From Symsagittifera roscoffensis (lineage: Eukaryota > Xenacoelomorpha > Acoela > Convolutidae): 64,000 nucleotides of DNA. Position 1 is the first letter of the stretch. Every line of letters begins with the position of its first letter. This document shows positions 20,560 to 33,280 of the stretch, piece after piece. The position numbers were made by a program, and so were the translations under genes. The stretch spans positions 620,001 through 684,000 of the forward strand of contig NC_087069.1 of the NCBI RefSeq assembly GCF_963678635.1. The letters are read 5' to 3'. Under the pieces are notes generated by a model that saw only the letters and a program-made list of their open reading frames with translations, was not told the origin of the DNA and searched no databases.

Positions 20560-21210
20560 TTAAGCTTTTTATAAACATATCAATAAAATTTGGTGTATGG
20601 ACTTGGCTTTTATAGACAAGTTAGCTAGTTAAAACAATGGAGTCAAATGTTTATTAGTTGCTCTTGATAATTTTCCGAGGTTGGTTAGAAGTCAAACGTA
20701 GAAAACAAAGTATGCCAGTGACACTTTACAAGCTTTCAAAAAAGAATTTCTTGAAAAATCACTGAAAAAAAATTTGGGTTGATAGAGGAACAGAATATGG
20801 GGGAGTTTTTTTTGAAAAATTTTGGCCAAGAGAAAGACCTTGAAGTTTACTCAAAAATGAGTGAAACAAAAGCTGCATTTGCAGTGAGAGCAATTCAGTC
20901 TTTCAAACATAATATTTATGATAACATTGAGAGTCATGGTGGAAAATTTGTTCCCAAAGTGCAGCTATTCGTTTCTACATTGAACTATCGCAAAAGTCGA
21001 TCAATCGAAGTATCTCTGAGAGTTGTGAAAAAGTGTGATTTTTTATCAGTTTTGTATAACAAATTGTTCATGAAATATACTAAACTAAAATTCAAAATTC
21101 GCGATAGAAATAAGTTTCAAAAAATGATATTTCGTTCCGAAAAGGATACAAGCCAAAGTTTACAGATGAAGTTTTTTAATTTTTCGCAGTATCTACAAAA
21201 AAAACCCTAA
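20560..21210 (+). pseudogene. DDE integrase (Polinton B), catalytic Glu lost
   Basis: Blocks seen in sequence: WCMDLAFIDKLAS (first Asp), then, after stops, WVDRGTEYGGVFFE (second Asp retained), and FAVRAIQSFKHNIYDN, aligned with FAERNIRSLK of copy A. The catalytic Glu is Val here. The C-terminal frame (to 21,210) has YNKLFMKYTKLKFKIRDR. At least four stops precede 20,779. Confidence 0.75.
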
Positions 21211-21328
21211 GATACATCATCAAAGATCTCGAAAAAGAAGAACTTCTGGGAATATTTCGTGAGAAAAAGCTGAGAAAATGATGAAATTAGAGATAATTTT
21301 TAAAATGAATTTCAATTGATCAGTTGTC

Positions 21329-22035
21329 ATGGATTCGTTTACTATTGAGCTAGTTTCGAATGCTTCTTTTAATTGTTATAATAATAGTCTAAGTTCCTTT
21401 ACATCTCACAGGAGATTGGGAGGTTACTATTTCAGAAATATCGCGTCCTTCTTTGTATAGAACCATTACTGAGTGAAAGTTTACTTTCATAGAAGAGCGT
21501 GAAAGTCCTGAGGAAAAAAGAAAGATTCAACCGATGCATTTGAGCCTGGATTGTATCCAAGTTTTGTTGATAAAATTTTAGTCATGAAAACGTCTAGGCA
21601 CACAAAAATAGGAAAATTATTTATAACTCAAAAGATAAAAGTACACAAAACATTGCCATTCATTTACCTGAGAAACAATCAGTTTATAATTCAAAGTGCT
21701 GATTCGAGTCAATTTTTTGGTTGTGATTTGGAACAAAAGCAGACAATGTTATATCGAAAGGAAAAGGTCCACATTGTACTAAATGTTGTTACGACACTAT
21801 AAAAATACATTCCCCAATGATTTATAGTGATATCATAGAAAATAATAAAGTAAGTGATACAAAAACTCTTTTACTTCGTTGTATTCCTTTCATTTCCAAA
21901 GCGAAAATTGGAGACATAAGTTCTACAGGACAGTACATGAATTATCATTCATTCACGTTTCTACATTTAGAAAAAGTTATTAAAAAACTTTTTCTACAGC
22001 TTAAAAATAGAATTAAGGGATACTACAGGTGAAAA
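21329..22035 (+). pseudogene. Penton-like minor capsid protein (Polinton B)
   Basis: ATG 21329 opens MDSFTIELVSNASFNCYNNS; after a frameshift, DWEVTISEISRPSLY follows (compare GDWRVAFSEIIFP in copy A). The middle has VHKTLPFIYLRNNQFIIQS; the end has IYSDIIENNKVSDTKTLLLR, matching YFDIIQNQTVGDAKAPLLR. At least two frameshifts break it. Confidence 0.75.
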
Positions 22036-22126
22036 AAAATCTTTTTGTGTGGAATTACACGAGTTGTTCTCTTGTTTCGAAAGATTTCGGATAATCATTT
22101 TTGCATAAACTCTTGAGAGAACTGCA

Positions 22127-22396
22127 ATTCCCTCTATTAAAAATTATATAGTTCCAGCTGCAAAAAGAATCGTAGCAGATTTTGAAATTGCTGCTCCAGA
22201 GATTGAGGAAGTTGTCAGTGGACATAACAAACTCAAAACATTTGCAAGAGATGTTGGAACAAAAACAGTTCGAAAATATTTGAGATGTGGAAAAAAGAAA
22301 TCCAAGCTTAGAACTAGAAGAACTATTTCTCGAAAAAGTAGTCCGAAAAGGAGTCGCTCTCGCAAAGACATTTTTGACAAAAAACAATTGGTATAA
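22127..22396 (+). pseudogene. Basic core/minor virion protein, PX-like (Polinton B)
   Basis: An open stretch of 89 codons without ATG at its start: VPAAKRIVADFEIAAPEIEE, then TKTVRKYLRCGKKKS and a tail rich in Arg/Ser (SRKSSPKRSRSRKDIF). It aligns with IPAAKKLGREL and TKTARKYLGGGRRRR of copy A. The N-terminal Gly-rich part is lost upstream. Confidence 0.7.
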
Positions 22397-22429
22397 ATCA
22401 AAGTAGTCCTTTTTGGTGCGGAGCTTTTA

Positions 22430-23149
22430 CAAAATTTTTTTGGGAAATTTTGGATAAAGTCCCAGTTTTGGAAAAAATTATTCCATTTTACACACAAAAA
22501 GCATTTCCTAGTAGTTCTCTAGATGAATAGATGAAAGCAGTTTGAGTTTGAATTTGAGACGGTTCGTAATCTTATTTGGATATGCGTCATACCCCCCTCA
22601 GTTTGAAGCTTCAATTATTCAAAGGACGATTGGTTGACGCTTTTAAAAAAGCAGAACATAAAGCAAAATCAGAGGCTGATTCAGATGATGAACCACAAAC
22701 CTACTTAACTTATGTAAATAATCTTCTACATTCTCTATTATCCAATTGTGAAAATTTGTTTAACAATACAATGGCTTACAACGCCAATGGATTAATCCTC
22801 TCAAAGCACAAACATCGAACGTACTCAACTCGTCGGCCGTGAGTAAGAAAGGAATACTTATGGATATAGTTTTGAAGAAAGTCCGGAAGCATTTGATATG
22901 TATCCGTTCACTGATAGAGCAAATTCTGTAGGCTCAGGGATAACTTTTTCACTTTATGGTGGGCTAGCCATTGACATGTTTACTTGTGAAAAAAAATTAC
23001 CATCAAAAATCAAAAGTTCGATTTCAATTAATATAAGCCACACCTATTTTTTTACGTTCTGTCTGATAAACCAAATGTTAGTCTGAAAATTGTTGGTTGT
23101 TCGCTGTTTACTCGAAGAATTTTAGTAGCTGAACCTTACCAGTAAAATA
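22430..23149 (+). pseudogene. Major capsid protein (Polinton B), 5' part, cut by the 21.7-kb insertion
   Basis: Blocks recognised: YVNNLLHSLLSNCENLF (compare FLVNNSLYSLFSDCTLS in A), FSLYGGLAIDMFTCEKK, and LKIVGCSLFTRRILVAEP ending at about 23,140. Frames shift at least twice. The capsid sequence stops at 23,149, where TGTTGGAGCAG begins, and resumes at 44,881, with no loss of capsid sequence apparent. Confidence 0.8.
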
Positions 23150-26100
23150 TGTTGGAGCAGTTCAGCCCGGGTGGGTGGGGGCTGACCGCCATGTATTAAC
23201 ATAGGCTAGAGAGCATCCGGTCACCATTCTATGTATTAACTTAGGCTATAGATTTCACAATGTATTAAGATAGGGAATAGGTTTCTCAATGTATTAAGAT
23301 AGCAGGTTTCAGATGGTAAGTTTCAGATGTTAAGTTTTTTTCCGCACCCGAATTTCCCAAGTATAGTGTATAAATTTGTAATAATAGTGTAGGAAATAGA
23401 AATTCATTGTAGGGAAATCAGAACTCAATAGGATAGGGAATAGATTTTCTATGTACTAAGATAAGGAATGAGTTTCCTTATTAAGATGGTAAGGTTTCAG
23501 ATGGTAAGTTTCAGAAAATTAATTTGGCGCTCAATCTTACCATGTTTTAAGATAGTGTATAGACTTCCCTATGTATAAGGATATAGTGTAGGGAAAAAAG
23601 AACTCTCCAAGATAGGGAATATCTTTCCCAATGTATCAAGATAGTGAACGGTAAGGTTTCAATGTGATGGTAAGAAAATGGTAAGAAAAACGGTGTTTTT
23701 TCGATTTTGTGTGGAAATGTCTATTTTTTCGCAAAAATCTCAGCACGCCTTATTTAATTGATTAGTACTACTTGTAGATTGTGTAATGAAAGTATTATGT
23801 TTTTTTGGTTCAAGTTAAGTCAATGGTAAGATGGGCAAAAACTTGGATTTTTTATCAAAAATTTTTTTAAAAAAACTTCAAAACACGATAAGGTTTGTTA
23901 AAATTCGACCTAATAACTCGTTAATTAGATAATTGTCGTTTTTTGAAACAATGCTGAAACCTACTGAAACTTCGATAAGGCCAAGGTTTTTGGAAAAAAA
24001 ATGCAAAAATATAGATTTTTCCCCAATTTTTACTCAAAACATTGAAAAATGATACAATTTACCCTAATGAGCTCAGAAGCAGGTTAAATAAGCTTCTGAA
24101 TATCAAAGGGAAAGCCCACAATGCCTTCAAAATTACTGAAACTTCAAAAAAATCAAAAATTTTAGGTCAAAATTGCAAAATTTTAAGTACTTGGAAAAAA
24201 TTGCAAAAATATCAAGTTTTAGGAAAAAAATTGCAGAATTCTCATAACTTTGGCGAGAATTGTTGCCTCTGATCTAATTGAAAAAATACTTTTACGTACA
24301 AAGTTTAGAATTGAGGTCAGAATGTATTTTAATTGGCGTCATGTTGAGACAATGATACAAAAAATTGAACAAAAATATGGATTTTTCCACAATTTTATCT
24401 CAAAATATTGAAATACGATAAAATTTACCATTTTTTGAGATAAAAAGCAGATTTTCTAAAACTCTGAACATCTAAAGCTCATAATATCTGATTTAATTTT
24501 GAAATAGAGAAAATAATCTTATTTTTTGAGAATGTAAAATTGATCAAACCTACCCAAATATTTCCATCTTTAACCTTTCATTTGTGAAATTAACTGGTTT
24601 TTTCTTCAAATCAAGGAGAATTCATTTAAGAACCTTAATTCAATTGCACAATAGAAGCAATATTCATTGGAGTTTTCAGATCCAGTTCCATGATCCAGCC
24701 CCTCCTTGGTTTTTTCTCAAAGAATAACCCAAACTTGTACAAAAATTCTGAGAGGTTTTTAACATTATTTATAATAATAAGTTTCAGATCAATGATAAAA
24801 ATTGAACAAATTACTTCTAAAATTGACTAAAATTGGGGTATATTTCTCTTAACAGTATATTAGATTGTATGATATTCAACAAATTATCCTTCAAAACTGA
24901 TGATTATCTCTCTGTTGCTTCTACAACATTCTTGTCTTAAGCTTATTCTTGCTTTCTGGTTATTGAATGTTTTAGTTTTTGAACTCATTTTGAAAAAAAA
25001 TTAGTCAGAACTGAGGTTTTTAGGAGAAAATAGTACCAATTGCACGAACAATTTGTTGGCAGAGATAAAATTAGAACTGATAACGTCTAATTAATACCAT
25101 GTCAATTGTACGTGTTCTCTTTTAGGTTCCCTTGTTTAGTTGCTAAATTAAATATTTCAGCAAAAACCCAAGTTTTGAGATCATTAACTTTCACTTCTCT
25201 TGCTAGATAGTTTGTAAATTGCTTTTTTTTTTCTTGATTTTTGTCAGAAGTGTTCCAAAAAAGTCTAAGTAAGAAAGAATTGGTGCTGTTTTAAACATTC
25301 AGAAGCACATGTATAAATTGAGAATATGAAGGTGTATTTTACGTGGATTTTTCAGAATAAATTAAGAGCAGCTCTTTTGTTTATAATCAGCAAAACCTTC
25401 GGAAGTAGAAATACGCAAGGGAACTTAGTTCCATATTTCGGCAACATTTATAACATCTTAAAGATCTGTTCTCAAAAACATCGATTAAGGAAAAGAATTG
25501 ATGTGCAAATTGTAAAAGTTGATTATTTTAGCGAGTAAAATTAAGCCAAAATAACTCAACAGTTCAACGTAATTTTTTGATTGAAAAAAAATTGAAGCTA
25601 AACAGAATTAAATTTTTACTGTGTGTCTTATTGAAAATTTTTTTGGTTAAAGTTCAAAGAACTAGGAAATCTCAAATCTGGATCTGCTAACGTATCAGTT
25701 TGCTTAGAACTTTTCAGCAGGTTCCATAATATTTTCTTTAAAATTCTTTCTACATCAATTTTTTTTATGCAAAAGAATGAAATGTGGATCTTGAAAGCAA
25801 ATTTTTTATTTATGCTTCATGTATCACCTTCCAGAAGATATTGGAGTTGGGTTTGCTTCACAACAGTTTATATTCAAAAAATCTGAACTTTCAAATAAGT
25901 GAACCTAGTACATCAAATGATAAAAATTTTCCAAATAAAACATTTTTACGTTGGAGTTTTTCTCAACATGTAATATATAAGCTAAATTTTAATAAAAAAA
26001 CCTCCAAACTCCTAATGAATTTAAATGAGTTTCTATTTCAATTTGCTTTTTTCTCAGTTTCTGTTTCACCCACTTTGTTCCAACTTAATCCAATTTGAAA

Positions 26101-26680
26101 CAAAATTTTGTTTAGAAATTGAGTTTTAGAGGGAAAGATGTAGCATTTCCACGAACATTTATCAACCCGAAGAACATTAATAAAGAGTATGTTCTCTGCG
26201 ACTTTCAAGACATGAAACTCTTTCGTTTCCATTCAGTGACGCCATCTCAATAATTAGAGAAAGAATAAATGGGAGATTTAGAATGTCCCAAATTTTTAAA
26301 AAGAGAAGAGTTGAATCGCCTCAAAAAATGAAAAAAAAAATTAATAAAAACAGCAAAATTCTTAACCAATTGTTTTTAACATGAAAGAAAACCAATATGA
26401 ATTTGCAACTTATTTGCCTAGTTAAAACAAAATTTATCCAGTCTAATCATGGAGTTTTCAAAAGTTTCGCTATCAACCAATCAGAATCGGGCATTAATTG
26501 TAAAGACATTTTTATCTTTTCTGATATCAACCAATCATCTCAAAAATTTTCATATCAAACAACCAGAATTGAAAAATTGTTGGTAACACTGTTTGTTGGA
26601 AATCAACCAGTCAGAATCCAACATTTTCTAAAAGTGAACTGTCTATCATTTTTTAAAACTTTGATCATTATTTAAAAAAA
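23150..26680 (+). repeat. Left inverted arm of the 21.7-kb element
   Basis: Matches the reverse complement of about 40,500-44,880 in order. Landmarks: TCTCAGCACGC (23,750 / 44,275), CTCAGAAGCAGGTTA (24,070 / 43,950), GAACAATTTGCTGGCAGAGAT-like sequence (25,050 / 42,920), ATACGCAAGGGAAC (25,410 / 42,570), and the remnant of the zinc-finger gene start on the minus strand at 26,240. All exons carried by this arm are heavily decayed; the zinc-finger gene is truncated after about 20 codons. Confidence 0.75.
26397..26640. repeat. CCAATCAG minisatellite in the left arm
   Basis: Repeated CAACCAATCAGAAT-type words about 55-60 bp apart, in the opposite orientation to the arrays at 32.8, 36.2 and 40.5 kb. 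The sense of the array places AACCAATCAG boxes on the plus strand. Confidence 0.65.
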
Positions 26681-27763
26681 GTCTATCAAAAAACATTTGA
26701 ACTTCCTCGATTCACTCTACAAGAAAAAAGAGAAACGACCACTTGATTTTCTCATTGACGAAATAGATGTGGATTCTTTTTTTTTCACAATTTTTGGAGG
26801 TTTGTGTTGTCCAAAATAGAGTTCTCCGACTAAGTGAAGGTCTGTTTAGGGAAACTTACTCGATCAAAGAGTTTACTTTTGATCCACATATTGCGTATCC
26901 AAGCCTCAAACTTACGGCTGATTTACAACTTACAAGGAAAGAAATTCTGTTTATTCACGAGAATTTGAAGTTAATAAAAATCGTACGATATTATATCAAA
27001 GACTCTTTTTATACCCTTTTATCAAAATTTTTTTCTTCGGTTCTTTAAGGATTTTCAAAGCTCAAGATCATGCTTGATACGGTTTGGAATCAGATTTCGA
27101 GAGGTTTGCATTGAAAAATTCAGCAACTTGAGTTATCCTCCCAAACTTACCTCAAAATCAAAGAACTTGACTATCTACTCAAAAATCAGCAATTTTTCAT
27201 TGATTACACTTGATGAAAAAAAGAACTTTGAAGTGCTACTTGTTCGCTATTCTTTTCTTACTTATGTCGGCAAATTTTCTCAATCTTACAGCAAACAACT
27301 TTTGATCATTTATTTTTGCGATTGCTTTTGTGTATATTTAGGTTTAGGCCCTTAGAAGGTGAATTTTCCTCTGATTGGATACAACAACTAGAAAAAAAAT
27401 GAACATTTTTGTGATTGGATACGACAATGCCTCAAACGGAGCTTTGTTCCCGATTTGACACGACTTTTATCCAAATGCCATAAAAGGAAGCTGAGATCTG
27501 ATTGGAAGCGACTACAATCCAAATAAGGAAAATCATTTCTGATTGGTTTAACCCACATATTCGAGTTAAAGACACCCCTCACTCTTAGGTCAAAATCATT
27601 CTATTTTCAACTAAACTACCGTCAACTACCTTCTCTCTCAGCTCTAAATATCTTAATTTCAACTTATATTCTGTCAGCTACCCCCTCTCAGCATTTTCTT
27701 GTTTTTACTCTTTAACTCAACTTATTGCTCAAAATTATCTTCTCAGTGCAAATCAGCAACCTC
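26681..27763. other. Unidentified interior sequence with scattered CTGATTGG words
   Basis: Open stretches at 26,767-27,048 and 27,074-27,355 lack recognised domains. Four CTGATTGG or GTGATTGG words, within a loose roughly 50-bp repeat, lie at 27,370-27,560. Confidence 0.35.
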
Positions 27764-28207
27764 ATGTACTCTGTTGAGTTTTCGCCTGATCTATTACAAA
27801 ATCAAGTGCGAGAAACAGTCTCTGGAGTTTTTCTGGCACGAAAGGGCATCCCAATCCAAGTCTAGCACATGGTGGAAATGATGCGAAGGGATTTCAACGA
27901 GCATCAGATGATACAAGTTCCCATGACAGAGAATCAATTTGAAAAAATGCAAAAGACGAGGGAAGTTTCTGATCATGTGAGAATGAACTACACCGAGATT
28001 CCTGACTCAAGATTTGCGGCTCAACCAGTCGTCGACTTCCTCTTTCCTTAGAAGCAAGCAGGATCAGCCGAAAACCCCATCACAATAGATCAAGACGAGG
28101 GTCCAAACACCCCTCAACAACAACCACCAGCGATTGAACCTCGTCCAGCTCTGCGTTCTATAAAGAACCTCCAGAACTCTTCTGCTGCTCGACAGCTCTT
28201 TGATTAA
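27764..28207 (+). CDS. Unrecognised acidic/Gln-rich protein with two in-frame TAG codons
   Basis: From ATG 27764 to TAA 28205-28207 the frame is open for 147 codons except for TAG at 27,863-27,865 and at 28,049-28,051. Composition looks coding throughout. It contains DFNEHQMIQVPMTENQFEKM, a charged, probably helical middle (QKTREVSDHVRMNYTEIPDS), and a C-terminal tail with NPITIDQDEGPNTPQQQPPA. PITIDQDE resembles a SUMO-interacting motif (inference). There is no homologue in the inverted arm or tandem units, so it belongs to the element's single-copy interior. Two stops of the same type could be simple decay or readthrough. Confidence 0.45.
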
Positions 28208-29786
28208 ATACTTTTGTAAATAATTGTTGTTTGATATTAACTTCGTTCTTTGTAATTAACTAATTTCTTCAATATCAATTTAGTTATGAGAAAAGACGAG
28301 AGTTTCATTGTAAAACCATTGAAAAACAATTAGAACTTAATTTATTGCTCGGAATTTGCATACATGTTAAGAGTCTTGATTAATTATTGCACACATATTA
28401 AGAAAAACACTAGAAAATTTGTACACCAGCAAAAATTACCTAATGGTTTTTTTATCTTGACAAAAACAACTCACACACTTTTTGCACTTTATAGAAAAAA
28501 TTTAAACACTTTTCGCATTTTATCAAAAAAATAAAATACTTTTCACATTTTGTTCAAAAAAGCGAAACACTTCTCGCTTTTGTCGAAAAAAAGTGAAACA
28601 AATTTCACTTACACTTGAAAATATCGAAACCTTTTTTGTCTTCTGTTGAAAAAAATGAAATAAATTTTGCAATTTGTCAAAAAAATTAAACCACTTTTCG
28701 CATTTTAAAGAAAACTTTGTAAAAAAAACATTTTTAGCATCTTACCAAAATAAATCAAAATTCTTTTTCTTGCACACTTAATTACTAGTCGTCATGAAAC
28801 TTTTGTTCAAAAATTTAATCCTTGAGAAAACTAATTTTTGCATGTCTGATGATGAGAAACAGACGAAAACAAATGTATTAACATAAAAGTTTTCTAAGCA
28901 TTAGGTCAACATGTTTTTACAATTAAAATTTTGCGTTTTTCGCCTGATTACAATAAAGTTAAAAATTTTTAAAAAATCAAGAAAAAACTTGCATTTTACT
29001 AAAAAAATTTAAAATTTCCTAGCATCTTGCAAAACTTCTTGGGAGAGTTTTTGGTACACATAATAAAAAAATGTTCATTTATGTATTAAAAACTGTGCAA
29101 GCTGGAAAAATAATTATTTTTGACAAGATTCTTGTAAGAAATATTCAAGATTTCTGACAAGATTTTCTACAGAGCTATGAAGGCGTCTTTTGAAATATTT
29201 CGGTAATAAAAAGTAATTCCACCTGAGAAATTGACGTCATTGCACTTTAACTTTTATAGAACAGTAAAAGTTAGAGAATATTACCACCAGACAAATTGAC
29301 GTCCGTATTCATAAACTTCTAGAATCTTCTAATTTTTAGAATCTACAGAATATATACTAAATTTTTATAAGAAGTCCTTACACATTAATTTCTAGATTTT
29401 TCTGAATTTTCTAAACTCAAAAAAATATCCATCAAAATTGATTCAATCAAAACTAACTCTAAAGTGATGAGATTGATTAAAAGTTTTTTGGATTTTACAT
29501 AATTGGCTAATTTTTTAAATCTAAATGAAGATACTCATACAAGGTTGTAATTGATAGGAACAATTTTCAAGAATATTTTTCCTTTTTAAGAAACTTTTCA
29601 AAATTAGATTCAGGACAACAAAAAAGTTTTATTCTACAAAACTCTTTAAAAACAATTAAAGCCAACCATGTGTTGAAATTTTTTTGAAAGAGTTCTGAGT
29701 TTTTTGAGAAATTCAACAAGTTCTACAGCTGAAAAAAAAATTCTTTTCATTCGAAACACTTCATCAATTCAGTTCAATATATCAAT
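28208..29786. other. AT-rich non-coding interior
   Basis: No gene supported. Between 28,440 and 28,740 there is a loose repeat of CACTTTTCGCATTTT-type words about 40 bp apart. The rest is A/T runs. Confidence 0.5.
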
Positions 29787-30279
29787 ATGAGTAGAACTCT
29801 TAAAAAACGGAAATCTATCACAAACTTCGAAACCAATCATAATAGAACGGGCGAGTTACTGCATCCAGTTTGAAATTGGTACCAAAACTGTCAAGTTTCT
29901 CAAATCTAGAGAAAAAATCTCCCAGAGAAGTGAGCGAATTATCATAGATTTTTCAAAATGGAGAGAACTCGAGAGTAAACGAATTAGAGAACTTAGAAAA
30001 GAAATGGCAATGTCTAAGTCACTTTCGAGAAAAAAGTACGGATTTTCATATGATTCAGTTGAAACAAATTTTGATGAAATTGTGAAACTGGGATACGGAA
30101 ATAGTTTTCATTTGCTTACAGGTGAACATTTACTACAAGAGACTATTTTTGGAAAAAAGGTTGAATTTGACATCTTCTTCGGATATCCGAAGAAGTGTTT
30201 CAGTCCCTTGAGAATTTACCTACATGATTGGCGAAAGAATGAAACAATTCGTGATACAAGGTACAAGAAAGAAAATTGA
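29787..30279 (+). pseudogene. Unrecognised basic protein of the 21.7-kb element
   Basis: ATG 29787 begins MSRTLKKRKSITNFETNHNR; after a frameshift near 29,870 an open stretch continues with FEIGTKTVKFLKSREKISQR, then RIIIDFSKWREL, RELRKEMAMSKSLSRKKYGF and LGYGNSFHLLTGEHLLQE to TGA at 30,279. The basic N-terminus and the strand-strand-helix look (KTVKFLK... RIIIDFSKWREL) faintly recall PC4-type single-strand DNA-binding domains, but no diagnostic residue set could be confirmed. It is single copy, outside the tandem units. Confidence 0.4.
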
Positions 30280-31204
30280 ATGTTCAGAAGAAAACATGGT
30301 GTTGCACATGAAGAAGAAATGGACTCAAAAATTTAACTCGAAATTAACTCAATTTTTGTCTCTTTACACATTTCTTTAAGTTTCCAATTTGTTTGTAAGT
30401 TGGTTTTTCTTTTCATCTGAATTAAGTGTTTCTGCACCAAAAGTTATTGAGAGAAAATTGATTATTTTATCGCAAAGCTTACATAATCCCTATTCAAAGA
30501 ACCATCAACAAAACAATCGAAAATCTTCAACAATTCAGACTCATATTTTGAATTTTGAATTTTTCGAATTCTCTCTAGAAACACTGAACCATGAGTTTGG
30601 GTGGAAGCAAGTTTTTGATTAGAACTTCGATAATGTCTCTTACATTTTTTTCCGAATTCGTCGTTTGCAAAACTAGGTATCTTTTCGGCTCCTTTCCATC
30701 GTAAGTTATGTTGAACTGCTTCATTAAGCTGATTGAATACTTGATGTAAGAATACTTGAATGGAATCTGTGTTTGAGCAAAGTGTTGAGACAGTCAGTTT
30801 CCTGATATATGTAAATATATTTATCTAGTCTCTGCACAATTGGGTTAAAAGAAATTCCTAATAAAACCAAATGGAGCTTACAATTCTCCAAAGATCATAA
30901 GAAAATGTGGGTATACACTCAATAATCTTGGGTTACTATGTACGTTTCTTAAAACTCGTTTCGTTGGAAACAGAAACAAATAGCGATTTTTTATTGTAAT
31001 CTGAATAAAAGCTGGGAAGAGCTCGACAAATAGCAGCTGCCATTGGGAAAAAAGATTATTGCAGAAAACTGTGGATTAATATAGGACAAGTAACGCCTAG
31101 ACAGTTTCCTTATGGAAATCGCGATGACTCATATTGTTTACTTCCATTTTCATTTAATCTCAAAATCATTTCTCTCGTTTTTCCTAATCTGATCATTCTA
31201 CTCT

Positions 31205-31745
31205 TCAAAAGTGTACTCAAGAAAAGATACTAGTCCCATTTATATTGATTTCTCAAAAAATCAAACAACAATTGGGAGATTTGTTTGGTTCCAAAAATCC
31301 TACAAGGGAAAAAATTATTTTGAACCGTGCTTTCATCTAATAAAAATTATTGATTTGAGACAATTTGAAGAGTCTCAACAAGTCTATCTTGGTGAAAAGG
31401 AAGGAGAAGCAAGTTCGGCAAAGAGAAATACTGTTATTCACAATGCTGAAAACCTTGGTTTCATTCCTATATTGGAACTCAATTCTGACAAGTATCAACT
31501 ATGGATCAGGAGCTTGCCAACTGCAACAAAATGTATTACATAGCAACTTAGCAACTTACAATAGAAGACAAGTTTGTGTCACGATCAAGAGGTACAATGT
31601 TAACAAACCTCCCTACATTCAGATTCGACGCTTCACTGCGAATAAGAATGTAGCAATGAAACAAGTTGCCTATGTCAACTATACTTTGCACGAATCCAAA
31701 AACCAAAAAACTGTCCCAAATTTTAAGAGAATTTATGTTTGTTAA
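31205..31745 (+). pseudogene. Unrecognised gene, possible PC4-like C-terminal part (unit 1)
   Basis: Two open stretches joined by a frameshift near 31,540. The first has YSRKDTSPIYIDFSKNQTT and FVWFQKSYKGKNYFEPCFHL. The second has RRQVCVTIKRYNVNKPPYIQ, IRRFTANKNVAMKQ and NFKRIYVC to TAA at 31,745. Strand patterns like VTIKRYN...PYIQIRRF recall the PC4/p15 coactivator fold; this is weak and by eye. The initiation codon is GTG here (31,211), while the partial copy in unit 3 has ATG at 39,289, so the start appears mutated in unit 1. Confidence 0.4.
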
Positions 31746-32222
31746 TAATTGTAAAAGTCAGTAAAGCCTTTCAATGTTTTGTATTTGGTAATTGAAATAT
31801 TATTGGTTCAAACCTATTTTTTCCCACTGAAATTTATGTTTAGAGCTATAATATCTGAGGAAAAGTCAGACAAAACATACAATTTAATCGAAGATGACCT
31901 AAAACATTGACCTAATATTAGTTACTTTATCGATTATTGCATAAGAAAATAGGGAAAAACTTATTTAAATACTGTTTTTTTCTAATTTTAGGTAAATTTT
32001 GTCTTAATTGAACAAAATTGGAAACAAGAAGGTGGTTGAAATCTTTTAAAATATTTTTTGAACTTCTGTATTTAACTGGTTGTTTTCATTTTTTTTGCAA
32101 AAATTTGAGTTTATGATTGACTACATTAATTTTTAAACGATGGAAAAAGTTTTATGGTGATTACACAATAAACTTAAATGATAAAAACAATTCGAGATTT
32201 TAAGTTTTTTTGTTTATTTCAG

Positions 32223-32518
32223 TAAAAGTGTTTCTATCAAAAGCGTTTTCAATATCCGAAATGGACGTTCGTCAGATTTTAAAAGTGAACTACTGCAGAA
32301 AACTACAAGAGTGGTGGATAGATGACGTTGATGGAGATTGTATTAGTTTTAACTTGTATAGAAACACAGAAAGTTCAATGGTTTTGTTAAAAAGATGGAG
32401 AAGAGATTACAAAAAAGAAGAGTACTGCCAGATTTATCAACAATGTTTTGATTTAAAAGAGTTAGCTCAGATTGAGTGGTCTATCAGAAAAAAACAAAAA
32501 AAAACGGAACAAAAATGA
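32223..32518 (+). CDS. Candidate terminal exon, unrecognised acidic/basic protein (unit 1)
   Basis: Preceded by a strong acceptor TTTGTTTATTTCAG at 32,209-32,222. The open stretch reads SEMDVRQILKVNYCRKLQEW, then WWIDDVDGDCISFNLYRN, RWRRDYKKEEYCQIYQ and ends QKKTEQK. An intron of about 450 bp from the preceding gene at 31.7 kb is plausible. Unit 3 keeps the acceptor and part of the exon (39,925-40,120) with an internal deletion. No family is recognised. Confidence 0.45.
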
Positions 32519-32835
32519 AACAAAAATTATCCAAATTTAAAAGACTTCCAGTTGTATATGTTACAATATACCAAAAAGAAAGCAAGAAAAATGTATGTTT
32601 TGATAATTTTTTTTCATTGGTTAGAAATTGAACAAACAATAAAATTTTGATCGAAATTTCAAAATTTGATTTGAGTATCGAAACTATAATATAAACCAGA
32701 CAAGAAAACTTAATGATCTCACTTTGTCATCTAATATGTCAGTTATGTCAGAAAAATTCAGTAAATTTAATTGATTGGGAAGTTTGATGTACACAGTTTT
32801 GTTCGGATCTATAAATTATTTTAAAATCTGTGAGT

Positions 32836-33085
32836 CTTTCATTCTGATTGGTTCATACCACAAATATTACTGTGAAAGAAGACTCGATTCTGATCGTTTG
32901 ATATCAAAAAAGATAAAACTTTCCTTATGAATAAAGCTGGATTCTGATTAATTGATAGTTAAGAAGATCAAAATTTCCTTGTAAGTAAGGCTCGATTACG
33001 ATTGGTTGATATCAGAAAAGGAAAAAAATTCCTCAATATTAATGCTCGATTCTGATTGTTTGATAGCAAAGCTTTTGAAAAACTC
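32836..33085. repeat. CTGATTGG (inverted CCAAT) minisatellite, unit 1
   Basis: About four imperfect copies of a 55-62 bp unit containing CTCGATTCTGATTG(T/G)TTGATA and AAGATAAAA(A/C)TTTCCTTA. It precedes the zinc-finger gene by about 200 bp. Read on the minus strand, the core is CCAATCAG. Confidence 0.7.
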
Positions 33086-33280
33086 ATGGTTAAATTGCAT
33101 GAGTTTTATTTCGGCTAGGCTAAATTTCATTCTGATTTTCTTTCACGTTAAAATCAATTGTTTAAGAAACTTGCTTGTTTTTACTTACTTTTATTAATTT
33201 TTTGAGGCTATTCAACTCTTCTCTTTTTAAAAATTTGGGACATTCTAAATCTCCCATTTATTCTTTCTCTAATTATTGAG

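Noticed and set aside
33006-33197. 63-aa frames at 33,006 and 36,403 beginning ISEKEKNSS
   Set aside because: They are readings through the CTGATTGG minisatellite; conservation between them reflects the recent unit duplication only.
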